Shown: piece by piece, positions 1 to 7,927 of the stretch
Layout of the letters: every line of letters starts with the position of its first letter
How positions within the stretch are numbered: the first letter of the stretch is position 1
The notes under the pieces: generated by a model
What the model saw: only the letters and a program-made list of their open reading frames with translations
The model's database searches: none
What the model was told of the DNA's origin: nothing
Origin: Edaphobacter lichenicola
Lineage (GTDB): Bacteria > Acidobacteriota > Terriglobia > Terriglobales > Acidobacteriaceae
NCBI RefSeq assembly: GCF_025264645.1
Contig: NZ_CP073696.1
Coordinates: 4,030,001 to 4,094,000, forward strand
Direction: 5' to 3'
Length of the DNA: 64,000 nt
Position numbers and translations under genes: made by a program

Positions 1-617
1 GTCGTGTCATTGAAGTTGAACCGTTTCTTCCACGGGCTATAAAACCGCGTCGTTACCGGCACCGGCTGCCGGTTGCCGCTCTTCACCAGCTCTAACTGCC
101 CCTGGTCCATCGTCTTACGCACAGCGTTGTAAATAAAACCCTCTGAAAACGGCTGCTCCGGAGCCTTCACGATCTCCGCGAACGTCACCGTCATCGACGC
201 CGCCACCTTCGCATGCAGCGGGCTTCCCTCGCCATCCTGCAGATGCACCTCGCCATGCACCAAAAACGTATCCGCACCTGAGGTCGACTCATGGAACGGC
301 CACGTAAACTTCTCAAAGCTCAGCGGCAGCCCGTGCAGCGTCAGGTAGTAGTCCTGGTTCGGATTCTTCAACCGCTTCGCCGCCTCCGCCAGATACGTGC
401 CAACCTCGGCCAGCATGTCCGCGCGGCTGAAATCAAACTTGTCGCTCAGCTCCAATACCTGAGTCTTCGTCTTGTCGGCAACCAGCGCGAGCATAAACCG
501 TGTCGTAGGATTACCCGAAAAATCCTGTCCTACTGAACTCGAAACAATGACCAGCCCAGCAGCCTTCGCCGCTGTTTCAACCTGTCCAGCCAACACTTCT
601 TGCGTTCCCATAACCAT
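1..617 (-). CDS. Hypothetical protein, C-terminus off the left edge
   Basis: An open frame on the minus strand runs from an ATG at 617 to the window edge without a stop (about 205 codons visible). A GAGG element lies about 4 bases before the ATG, and a second ATG follows two codons later. The visible protein starts MVMGTQEVLAGQVE, has no signal peptide or membrane segment, and has a mixed alpha/beta composition with the phrase QDYYLTLHGLPLSFEKF in the middle. I do not recognise the family. Codon use (G/C third positions) matches the neighbours, which supports it being real. The plus-strand frames over the same bases look like shadows. Confidence 0.6.
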   Translation of the reverse strand, partial: MVMGTQEVLAGQVETAAKAAGLVIVSSSVGQDFSGNPTTRFMLALVADKTKTQVLELSDKFDFSRADMLAEVGTYLAEAAKRLKNPNQDYYLTLHGLPLSFEKFTWPFHESTSGADTFLVHGEVHLQDGEGSPLHAKVAASMTVTFAEIVKAPEQPFSEGFIYNAVRKTMDQGQLELVKSGNRQPVPVTTRFYSPWKKRFNFNDT

Positions 618-799
618 CTGCCTCAATCGTCCTTTGCGTTTTGCGTTATCTCTCCTATTTTACGGCTCCAAACCGCAAAATGCCGCGTTTAAGCTCACGA
701 TCTCTCGAAAGCCTCCATCAGCGACAAAAAACGCAGAAACCCACTCACGACAAGCCGTTGAGCCCAACGCAACAATTCTCATCCTGAAAGATCAACCAG

Positions 800-1444
800 C
801 TACGGATTCTTCGCCGCAGCAGCCTTATCCGCTGCAGTCACGGCCTTCCTGAACTCCTCCACCGCTGGAACATTATGGGAATGAAGCCCATCCCTCGCGA
901 TATATCGCCACCCAGGCGAACTGTTCAGTGGATCTTTCATGCTTCCGTCGTAAACAAGAAACGAGTCATCGACCGCACCAACCTCCATTTGCGTATGTGG
1001 AGTAGACGATTGAGAGCTGGCATCGGGAACGCCGGACCCCATTCCGCCGGTTGGCGTGCCATGCTGCGCCCCTACCGACACGCCGCTGTTCGTCGGAATG
1101 ATCACTCCTGGCCGGTTATTCGGTGGCGGCCCGACCACCGTATCGTCCACCATCTTCGCGTGTCCTTTGCGAATCACAACTACCAGATCAGCATTTGGAG
1201 AGACAACAGGCATGAACCGTCCCCAGTTCTGCAGAGCTGTCTCCACATCTTTCCGCGCCACCTCGTTCGCGCGCGGATCGTCCACCGACACTCCCGCATC
1301 CGGATCGATCATCACTGAAACCGTGTGCGCATTAATGATGTACGGCGGCAGACTCTTGTCTTTGTTCTTCGCAAATGAGCCTGTTGCAAACGCACCCACC
1401 AAGACCAGCAGACCTAAACTTAGTGCCGCAGACCCACGCCGCAT
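800..1444 (-). CDS. Exported hypothetical protein
   Basis: The chosen start (ATG at 1444) has a strong Shine-Dalgarno (GGGAGGG) just upstream and begins a textbook signal peptide (MRRGS, hydrophobic core LSLGLLVLVGAFA, then SFA-KNKDK). The frame stays open upstream of it, but that stretch is arginine-rich and looks non-coding. The mature part (about 190 aa) contains a VSVMIDPDAGVSVDDP segment, then an alpha/beta stretch ending in DLVVVIRKGHAK. A glycine/proline/serine-rich middle (PPPNNRPG, GTPTGGMGSG) follows, and the C-terminus is alanine/lysine-rich. The layout (helical N-terminal region, short beta strands, low-complexity linker) fits small periplasmic or lipoprotein-like acidobacterial proteins. 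No catalytic motif is visible and function is unknown. Confidence 0.7.
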   Translation of the reverse strand: MRRGSAALSLGLLVLVGAFATGSFAKNKDKSLPPYIINAHTVSVMIDPDAGVSVDDPRANEVARKDVETALQNWGRFMPVVSPNADLVVVIRKGHAKMVDDTVVGPPPNNRPGVIIPTNSGVSVGAQHGTPTGGMGSGVPDASSQSSTPHTQMEVGAVDDSFLVYDGSMKDPLNSSPGWRYIARDGLHSHNVPAVEEFRKAVTAADKAAAAKNP

Positions 1445-1609
1445 ACTACCCTCCCTCGATCCCGATCGAATTCTACGCCGACCAAAACCAAAAAGGCACG
1501 CAGCTTCGCCAATCCGTAAACGGAGTCTAAAATTCATCAACCTTGAAGGGGGCCGGCAGAAGTAAAACATCACGCAGAACAGCAGGTGAGATCTGGCCGA
1601 AGAGAGGAG

Positions 1610-2263
1610 CTAAACCGTGTACGCAAGCAACGACTTGGTAAGTCCGGCAAACTTCTCTTCCCCAAACTTCGCATCGGGAAAGAGCATCTGAACATCTTTT
1701 TTTGAAATGAGTTGAATGCTTCGGACTTCCTTCTCGGCCTTCTCGCGATCTGGTGTCTTACCAATCCAGCCCAGACTGAAGTGCTGAACCAGAAAAACCT
1801 GCACAGCAAGCGGCAGGAACTGAAACATCGGAAACACAAAGTGCGGTTCGACCGGGAAGTTGCGATTCGGCGTCTGCAAAAAATACCGCTTACCGACTCG
1901 CCGCATCTCGTTCGCCATGCGCTTCATATCCTCGATGTTTCCTACATGCTCGATACACGAGTTCGAATAAACCACATCGAACTGTTTATCGGCGTACTGG
2001 TGCAGGTCCCTCGCGTCACCAATAACACTGGTTATGTTGGTGTGCGATGTCTTGAACTCCGAGATATTCAACAACGTGATCTGAATGTCCGGTTGATCCG
2101 CGAAGTTAATGATCTCCCAAACTGCTGGGGTACCACCAACATCAAGGATAGTCATTGGCCGGGGTAGATTTTCAATCCGGGATCGAAACCACCGATTCCG
2201 TCGTGCTCGCATCCGAGATGCAAGCGAGTTAGGGTCGCGAAAATCTGTAAAGGCGGGAAGCAT
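1610..2263 (-). CDS. Class I SAM-dependent methyltransferase
   Basis: A 217-aa protein with the Rossmann-type methyltransferase signatures in order: motif I ILDVGGTPAVWE (residues 39-50, SAM-binding glycine loop), an acidic strand-2 region, GDARDL (82-87), and the post-I strand VVYSNSCIEHVGN (97-109), which resembles the Methyltransf_11 group. The remaining C-terminal half has the phrase YFLQTPNRNFPVEPHFVFP, common in methyltransferases that sit in cell-surface glycan or lipid gene sets. No signal peptide is present, so it should be cytoplasmic. The substrate cannot be read from sequence. It is divergent from the alcohol dehydrogenase gene, with a 130-base shared upstream region. Confidence 0.85.
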   Translation of the reverse strand: MLPAFTDFRDPNSLASRMRARRNRWFRSRIENLPRPMTILDVGGTPAVWEIINFADQPDIQITLLNISEFKTSHTNITSVIGDARDLHQYADKQFDVVYSNSCIEHVGNIEDMKRMANEMRRVGKRYFLQTPNRNFPVEPHFVFPMFQFLPLAVQVFLVQHFSLGWIGKTPDREKAEKEVRSIQLISKKDVQMLFPDAKFGEEKFAGLTKSLLAYTV

Positions 2264-2393
2264 GGCCCGTACACTAGCACATCTTCATTTTTTTTGAAAG
2301 TTTAAGATCTGGTTCATTCCACGCGAAAACGCAGTCGCAGCAAGCAGATTCAACTACATAGCAACATCATCTTTAATCACTTGTGAGAACCCC

Positions 2394-3386
2394 GTGAAAG
2401 CTGCTGTTCTGCACCGACGTCAATCTCCCGGCGACTCAATCCTTCAAATCGAAACCGCTCCCATGCCCATGCTCACCGAGGGACACGTCGTTCTCCGCGT
2501 CCTCGCCTGCGGTGTCTGTCGCACCGACCTCCACATCCTCGAAGGCGACCTCTGCCTTGTACACCAACCCCTCATCCCCGGCCACCAGATCGTCGGCAAA
2601 GTCGTCAGTGGAGCCACGCCCGAACGCCCCCTCGGCATGCGCGTCGGTGTCTCCTGGATCGGCGGAACTGACGGCACCTGTCCCTTCTGCCTCCGCAACG
2701 AAGAGAACCTTTGCGACGACCCCACCTTCACCGGCTACACCGTCAATGGAGGCTACGCCGAATACGTCCTCGCCCGCGCTGACTTCACCTACCCGCTCCC
2801 CGAAACTCTCAACGACACTGAAGTCGCTCCTCTTCTCTGCGCCGGCATCATCGGCTTCCGCAGCCTCCGAGTCGCTGGCACTCAACCCGGCGAGCGCGTC
2901 GGCCTCTTTGGCTTTGGCTCGTCGGCAAGCCAGGCTATCGAAGTCCTCCGCCACTGGAACTGCGAGGTCTACGTCTCCACGCGTGGCGAACCCCACCGCG
3001 AGCTTGCCCGCTCGCTCGGCGCAACGTGGGTCGGCACAGAAAACGACAAGCCCCCAGTCAAACTCGATCGCGCCATCACCTTCGCTCCCGCTGGAGCAGT
3101 GGTCGTCAGCGCTCTCTCCAGCCTTCGCAAAGGAGGCATCGTCGCCATCAACGCCATCCACCTCGACCAGATGCCCGCCTTCAACTACGACACTCTTCTC
3201 TGGGGCGAGCGCCAGATCCGCAGCGTCGCCAACATGACTCGCCAGGACGCAACAGACTTCCTCCAACTAGCTGGCGAAATAGGCATCCACCCCAAAGTTC
3301 AAGTCTTCCCACTCGATCAAGCTAACGAAGCGCTCCAAGCCGTCAAACACGAGACCGGCCAAGGCTCCGTTGTCATCGTCCCCTAG
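2394..3386 (+). CDS. Zinc-dependent alcohol dehydrogenase (MDR family)
   Basis: A 330-aa medium-chain dehydrogenase that probably starts at GTG 2394 (MKAAVLHR is the family's usual opening). Catalytic zinc ligands are Cys42 (ACGVCRTD), His64 (PGHQIVG) and Cys149 (APLLCAGI). The GroES-like fold is followed by a nucleotide-binding motif GLFGFGSSASQ (170-180). The structural-zinc loop reads GGTDGTCPFC...LC: Cys96, Cys99 and Cys107 are present but the usual first cysteine is Asp93. The closest family type is the Rv1862-like AdhA group oxidising primary alcohols or reducing aldehydes with NAD(P). It appears monocistronic and is followed by murQ on the same strand after about 195 bases. Confidence 0.9.
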   Translation: MKAAVLHRRQSPGDSILQIETAPMPMLTEGHVVLRVLACGVCRTDLHILEGDLCLVHQPLIPGHQIVGKVVSGATPERPLGMRVGVSWIGGTDGTCPFCLRNEENLCDDPTFTGYTVNGGYAEYVLARADFTYPLPETLNDTEVAPLLCAGIIGFRSLRVAGTQPGERVGLFGFGSSASQAIEVLRHWNCEVYVSTRGEPHRELARSLGATWVGTENDKPPVKLDRAITFAPAGAVVVSALSSLRKGGIVAINAIHLDQMPAFNYDTLLWGERQIRSVANMTRQDATDFLQLAGEIGIHPKVQVFPLDQANEALQAVKHETGQGSVVIVP

Positions 3387-3435
3387 ATCTCGAACCACCA
3401 CACAAGACACGACAAATAAATCGACAAGAGAGAAT

Positions 3436-3480
3436 TGGGTGCCCACCAAAATGGGTGGGTTATTCGCGAAGCGAACCGCG
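3436..3480. repeat. Short palindromic repeat element (REP-like)
   Basis: The intergenic stretch holds two adjacent inverted repeats: CCCACC / GGTGGG around an AAAAT loop (3442-3459), then TTCGC-GAA-GCGAA (3463-3475). Such GGGTGCCCAC...TTCGCG modules resemble dispersed intergenic palindromes I know from Terriglobia genomes; the family assignment is from memory, not from a search. No T-run follows, so it is not a convincing terminator. Confidence 0.4.
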
Positions 3481-3581
3481 CTTCACAAATCAATCCAAAA
3501 GTCACAGAAAGGGAGTCTTCAAAACTGGCATCTCCCCACGATCTCAACCATCCATTGCCTCATTCCGTCGCATCCCCCATC

Positions 3582-4490
3582 ATGGAATCACCCATGAATC
3601 TCGCCGCCCTCACCACCGAAGCCCGCAATCCACTCACCGAGCACATCGACCAACTCCCAACCCTCGACATGCTCCGCCTCATCAACGACGAAGACGCAAA
3701 AATAGCTGCCGCCATAGCCGCCGTCCTCCCCGACATCGCCAAAGCCATCGACGCCATCGCCCAGCGCTTCAACAACAACGGCCGCCTCTTCTACATCGGA
3801 GCCGGCACGAGCGGTCGCCTCGGCGTCCTCGACGCCAGTGAGTGCCCACCCACCTTCTCCGTCTCACCCGATCTGTTCCATGCCATCATCGCCGGCGGTG
3901 ACACCGCCCTCCGCAAGTCCAGCGAGCAATCCGAAGACTCACCCGAGCAAGGTGCAGCCGACCTCGCTGCCGCAGGCATCAACGCACAGGACGCACTCAT
4001 TGGCATCGCAGCCAGTGGTCGCACTCCTTACGTCCTCGGAGCCCTCGCGTACGCGCACAAACTGAACGCCCTCACCATCGCCCTCACCTGCGTTCCCAAC
4101 TCGCAGATGGCCGCAGCCGCCGACGTCTCCATCGCTCCCATCACCGGCCCGGAGATTCTCACGGGGAGCACGCGCATGAAGGCCGGGACCGCAACCAAGC
4201 TCGTCCTCAACATGATCTCCACCGGCGTCATGATCAAGACCGGAGCGGTGTACGGCAACCTCATGGTCAACATGCAGACCACCAACGCCAAGCTGGTCGA
4301 CCGCGCCCAACGCATCATCGCCGCTGCCACCGGCGTCGATCAAGCCACCGCCGCAAAGCTCCTCACCGAAGGGGGCACCATCAAAACCGCTATCGTCATG
4401 CAAAAGCTCTCCATCGACCGCCCAACCGCCGAAGCTAAACTAGCCACCCACAAGGGAAACCTCTCCGCACTGCTCAATCAAAATCTGTAA
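3582..4490 (+). CDS. murQ: N-acetylmuramic acid 6-phosphate etherase
   Basis: MurQ cleaves the lactyl ether of MurNAc-6-phosphate to give GlcNAc-6-phosphate, in cell-wall recycling. The protein (302 aa from the ATG at 3582; a second ATG lies at 3594) has the family start NLAALTTEARNP, and the SIS-domain phosphosugar loop GAGTSGRLGVLDASE (residues 73-87) with Glu87 matching the catalytic glutamate. It also has AGGDTALRKSSEQSED, IAASGRTPYVLGAL, and the signature TGSTRMKAGTATKLVLNM. The open frame extends upstream to 3435, but those 49 codons overlap the palindromic repeat and are unlikely to be translated. Length matches the family (about 300 aa). No anmK or nagZ partner lies next to it. Confidence 0.95.
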   Translation: MESPMNLAALTTEARNPLTEHIDQLPTLDMLRLINDEDAKIAAAIAAVLPDIAKAIDAIAQRFNNNGRLFYIGAGTSGRLGVLDASECPPTFSVSPDLFHAIIAGGDTALRKSSEQSEDSPEQGAADLAAAGINAQDALIGIAASGRTPYVLGALAYAHKLNALTIALTCVPNSQMAAAADVSIAPITGPEILTGSTRMKAGTATKLVLNMISTGVMIKTGAVYGNLMVNMQTTNAKLVDRAQRIIAAATGVDQATAAKLLTEGGTIKTAIVMQKLSIDRPTAEAKLATHKGNLSALLNQNL

Positions 4491-4620
4491 ACACTCCCCT
4501 CTGTTCCAAGTGACCGAGGTGGCTTTCGGCTGCTTTTTTTGCGGGATTTTATTTGCTGGCGCGGAGCGTGGTGGAGGGTGCGTTTTTACAGGGGTTTTTT
4601 GAAAAACCGGGTGTCATACC

Positions 4621-4668
4621 GTGGTATTTTGATGGTGAATTTGTGGTGGAATGCATGGTAAACGTGGT
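4621..4668 (+). repeat. Helically phased (G/A)TGGT array
   Basis: Five TGGT cores, four or five of them as GTGGT or ATGGT, begin at 4622, 4633, 4644, 4656 and 4665. The spacing is 11, 11, 12 and 9 bases, close to one helical turn each. The block is AT-rich between the cores and leads straight into a perfect palindrome. It lies in the 400-base gap between murQ and the convergent sugar porter gene. Its role is unknown. Confidence 0.45.
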
Positions 4669-4688
4669 CCGTTAACGGACGCTTTTTT
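4667..4688 (+). terminator. Probable intrinsic terminator downstream of murQ
   Basis: A perfect 14-base palindrome GTCCGTTAACGGAC (4667-4680) can fold as a 5-bp GC-rich stem with a TTAA loop and is followed by GCTTTTTT. That is the shape of a rho-independent terminator on the plus strand, about 180 bases after the murQ stop. The rest of the 4491-4896 gap holds the phased TGGT array and a small ATTCCC-TTC-GGGAAT hairpin (4837-4851). I see no gene there. Confidence 0.5.
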
Positions 4689-4896
4689 GAAGCTGAAAAA
4701 TGCGCCACGGATTCTGGATTTATTTTTGAGGGCTTTCCATTTCGGGAATCGTGACCTCTCGCCGATGAGGATCGTCAACCCGGTCGGCTGTGCCAGCTTT
4801 GGCGATTCCTTAATGGTGTAGAGGCGGCAAACGCAGATTCCCTTCGGGAATGACAAACAATAGCGAACGCGACTCTACACCAACAGTGGCGGTGCT

Positions 4897-6219
4897 TTAG
4901 TGAATGCCTAGATTCGTCTGAATCGCCTCCAGCGTGCTTCCTTTCGTCTCGGGATAGGCCGTGAGAACAATGAAGAACTGCAGGAGCATCATCGCGGCAA
5001 AGAAGACGAACGGCGCCGCCTGCGACCTCGCGGCAACCAGAGGAAAGGCTCCAGCGATCAGTGCGTTCATGATCCAGTGCGATGACGATCCGAGGCTCTG
5101 GCCTTTGGATCGCACGCGGGATGGAAACACCTCTGCGATGTAGACCCATATGACGGATCCCTGCGAGATCGCAAAGAAGATGATGAAGAGCACGAGCAGC
5201 CAGACCAGGAGACCCTGATGCGCGTGGGTGTAGAAGATAGCGGCGACGCCTGATAGCGCCACGGTCATTCCGATTGCTCCGATCAGCAGAAGCGTCTTTC
5301 GGCCGAGTTTGTCGATCAGGCTCATGCCCAGGAATGTCGCGAGCAGGTTCACGAGCCCTACCCCGACTGTCTGAAGAGCGGCGGAGTTCGAACTGAAGCC
5401 GGCGGAGGCGAAGATGTAGTTCGAGTAGTAGAGGATCGCGTTGATGCCGGAGAGTTGATTGAAGAGACCGACGGAGATGGCAAGGAAGATCGGCTTGTTG
5501 TAGCGGCCATTGAAGAGAGGCTCCTGCTTCGCGCCGCGCTCGAGGTGTATCGAATCGATAATCTCCTGCAGCTCGGCTTTGGAGTTGGGTGAACCCATCA
5601 TCTCCAACACTTCACGCGCCTCGTCGGTTTGATTCGTTGTGACGAGCCACCGCGAACTACGTGGTATGCCGTAGAGCATGATCAGGAAGAGAATGGACGG
5701 GATGATGGCGACGCCAAACTCCCAACGCCATTGGAGTGGTCCCAGGTTGCGCGTGGTGATGATGTAGTTGGACAGGTACGCCAGCAGGATGCCGATGACG
5801 ATGTTGATCTGAAACATTCCGACCATGCGGCCCCGGTACTTGGCGGGCGCCAGCTCTGCGATGTAGACGGGACCTAAGACCGACGAACCGCCGATACCGA
5901 GGCCGCCAACAAATCGCGCCACCATCAGAACATCCCAACTCCAGGCAAACGCACAACCGATCGCCGAGATGGTGTAGAGAATCGCCATGATGCGCAGAGC
6001 GTCGCGGCCGCCGATCTTTTGTCCCAGGACACCTGATCCCATCGCACCGACCACGGTGCCTACAAGTCCGATAAAGACTGTGAGGCCAAGAGAAAATGGT
6101 GTCAGATGAAATACGTCGGACAGCTGCTGTGTCGTACCGGCGATAACGGCAGTATCGAAGCCGAAGAGCAAACCACCCAGCGCGCCTACGATCGTTGCTT
6201 TCAATAGATAACGGTTCAA
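4897..6219 (-). CDS. Sugar porter family MFS transporter
   Basis: A 440-aa, 12-segment major facilitator of the sugar porter family, typified by GalP/XylE/AraE. The N-terminus MNRYLLKATIVGALGGLLFGFDTAVI is the family opening. Other signatures are R-F-x-GGLGIGGSS-x6-YIAE, AKYRGRMVGMFQ, NQLSGINAILYYSNYIF (helix 7 sugar-binding region), and the closing PETKG motif. It should import a hexose or pentose with protons across the inner membrane. It begins 21 bases after the stop of the GH32 gene on the same strand, so the two probably form an operon in which the hydrolase releases fructose or glucose and the porter takes it up. Confidence 0.92.
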   Translation of the reverse strand: MNRYLLKATIVGALGGLLFGFDTAVIAGTTQQLSDVFHLTPFSLGLTVFIGLVGTVVGAMGSGVLGQKIGGRDALRIMAILYTISAIGCAFAWSWDVLMVARFVGGLGIGGSSVLGPVYIAELAPAKYRGRMVGMFQINIVIGILLAYLSNYIITTRNLGPLQWRWEFGVAIIPSILFLIMLYGIPRSSRWLVTTNQTDEAREVLEMMGSPNSKAELQEIIDSIHLERGAKQEPLFNGRYNKPIFLAISVGLFNQLSGINAILYYSNYIFASAGFSSNSAALQTVGVGLVNLLATFLGMSLIDKLGRKTLLLIGAIGMTVALSGVAAIFYTHAHQGLLVWLLVLFIIFFAISQGSVIWVYIAEVFPSRVRSKGQSLGSSSHWIMNALIAGAFPLVAARSQAAPFVFFAAMMLLQFFIVLTAYPETKGSTLEAIQTNLGIH

Positions 6220-6240
6220 AATATTCTCCAGAGGCTGGTG

Positions 6241-7782
6241 CTACCCATTGCGCGAGGGCGTTGTAAGTCGGTTATGCGATATCGGCGCAATCTTCCACGC
6301 ATCCATCTTCACTTCGCTCTCGTTTGTCCGCGCCTGAATGTCTGGCGCGATCGATCCAGTGTAATAAAAGCGCTTGGTATAACCAATGCGCTCACTCACG
6401 ATCAACTCGATGACTGATCCATCCACAAACGCGTGCAGGGTCGGGTCGTCGTTTGGCTCGAGCACGATGTTCCTGCCATCCGCGACGAAGGTGTGGCTTT
6501 CGGCGGAGTAACTCACGTGAAGCAGTTCGGAAGAGTCTCTGCTCAAGATGAACTCGAAGCTCTTGCTCCGAGGCCCGGAGCAGATCACCTCGCCAGAGGC
6601 GTTTCGCAGGATTTTGAGTGTTCCACCGCGTGGCCCCTGATGCGGAACGATGCCCGAACGCAACGCCCCTGTCTGCGGGAGTACCTGGATTCGAAGGGTG
6701 CCATCTTTGTCGAGGTTCAAGACGCGCGGCAGACTCATCATGCCTGACCATCCAGCCTCGCGCATTGCGGCTTCGGTTCGGCGCTCCGGAATCCAACCCC
6801 AGAGAATCCTGCGGCCCTGCGCGTCACGTTGCGTCTTCGGAGCGTAGAACGCATCGAGATCCAGCAACCCCGTCTTCGATCCATTGAATTTCATGGTCCT
6901 CTCGTCGAGTACGCCAGATTGCCAGAAGACTTTTCCCAAGGTCGAGTAGATTAGCAGATGGCCACCATCGAGCGCGAAGAATTCGGGACACTCCCACATC
7001 TCGCCGTCGTCGCATGGGTTTGCCGTGTGGATGCCATTCCAGGATCCGCTTGTCAGTTGGTGCAAATACTCCCAACTCTTGAGATCTTTTGAGCGATAGA
7101 GCAGGACGCAACCACCGACCTTCGCAATCCCGGAGCCCACCGTCAGGTAGTACCATTCACCCTGCTTCCAGGCCGATGGATCGCGGAAGCCCGTTATCTT
7201 CATGCCTTCAGGAGGCAGGGGCACGACGGGTTGCGGATCTTTAGTCCAGGTTATGAGATTGGGATCGTCGGACCAGGCCAGACACTGCGACTCCTGCACT
7301 TTGTCTTGTCCGTCACGAATGGTGGCGAGATCGGGAGTGCTCTCCTTTGTGCCTGTGTAGATGACGTACACGCGCTTATCTACCTGAAGGGCCGAACCGG
7401 AAAAGCATCCAAAGGAATCAGGAGTGCCGGGAGTTGGGGTGAGTGCGACTGGAAGATGAGACCAGTGCAGCATGTCGCTGCTTACGGCGTGGTTCCAACT
7501 CATATCGCCCCAGGTTGCAGCGAGAGGGTTGTACTGAAAGAACATGTGATAGCGACCATTGAAGTAGATGGGGCCGTTCGGATCGTTCATCCAGTTTCTG
7601 GCTGGGAGCAGATGAAACTCAGGCCGCATCGGATCGGCCGCCAGCTTCGCCTCGGACACGACCGAGTTGCCGGCGATCTCCTGTGCCGACAGGCCACGCG
7701 AGACCATCGACGACGCTGCGATTGTTGCGGCAGAGGATAAAAACGCTCGACGTGTCATTGGCTTTCTTGAACTTTTTCTCAT
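6241..7782 (-). CDS. Glycoside hydrolase family 32 (levanase/invertase type), Tat-exported
   Basis: GH32 enzymes hydrolyse beta-fructosides (sucrose, levan, inulin). The three catalytic blocks are present: WMNDPNG (64-70, nucleophile Asp67), GFRDP (198-202, transition-state stabiliser Asp201) and MWECPEFF (acid/base Glu264), followed by the C-terminal beta-sandwich. The N-terminus has a twin-arginine signal (SSRKPMTRRAFLSSAATIAASS), so the protein is probably exported folded. The start at 7782 is chosen because it begins just before the Tat signal; an ATG at 7758 (MTRRAF) is also possible, and the open frame back to 7953 is not convincing. It is the first gene of a pair with the sugar porter. 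Confidence 0.93.
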   Translation of the reverse strand: MRKSSRKPMTRRAFLSSAATIAASSMVSRGLSAQEIAGNSVVSEAKLAADPMRPEFHLLPARNWMNDPNGPIYFNGRYHMFFQYNPLAATWGDMSWNHAVSSDMLHWSHLPVALTPTPGTPDSFGCFSGSALQVDKRVYVIYTGTKESTPDLATIRDGQDKVQESQCLAWSDDPNLITWTKDPQPVVPLPPEGMKITGFRDPSAWKQGEWYYLTVGSGIAKVGGCVLLYRSKDLKSWEYLHQLTSGSWNGIHTANPCDDGEMWECPEFFALDGGHLLIYSTLGKVFWQSGVLDERTMKFNGSKTGLLDLDAFYAPKTQRDAQGRRILWGWIPERRTEAAMREAGWSGMMSLPRVLNLDKDGTLRIQVLPQTGALRSGIVPHQGPRGGTLKILRNASGEVICSGPRSKSFEFILSRDSSELLHVSYSAESHTFVADGRNIVLEPNDDPTLHAFVDGSVIELIVSERIGYTKRFYYTGSIAPDIQARTNESEVKMDAWKIAPISHNRLTTPSRNG

Positions 7783-7927
7783 GAGAGATAACCCTATTTT
7801 GTCGAAGCGCGGAGCACACAGATTTAGGAAGAACGCGGTATGGAATGCGGCGCATCGAAATCGTACGCCGATGTGCCTAGGAACAGCGAGTGAGAAGAGA
7901 TCGATTCGGGCAATTAAAGTATGGGTG

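Noticed and set aside
2436-3266. 276-codon open frame antisense to the alcohol dehydrogenase
   Set aside because: Acidic, low-complexity composition produced by the GC-rich third positions of the real gene; no ribosome site.
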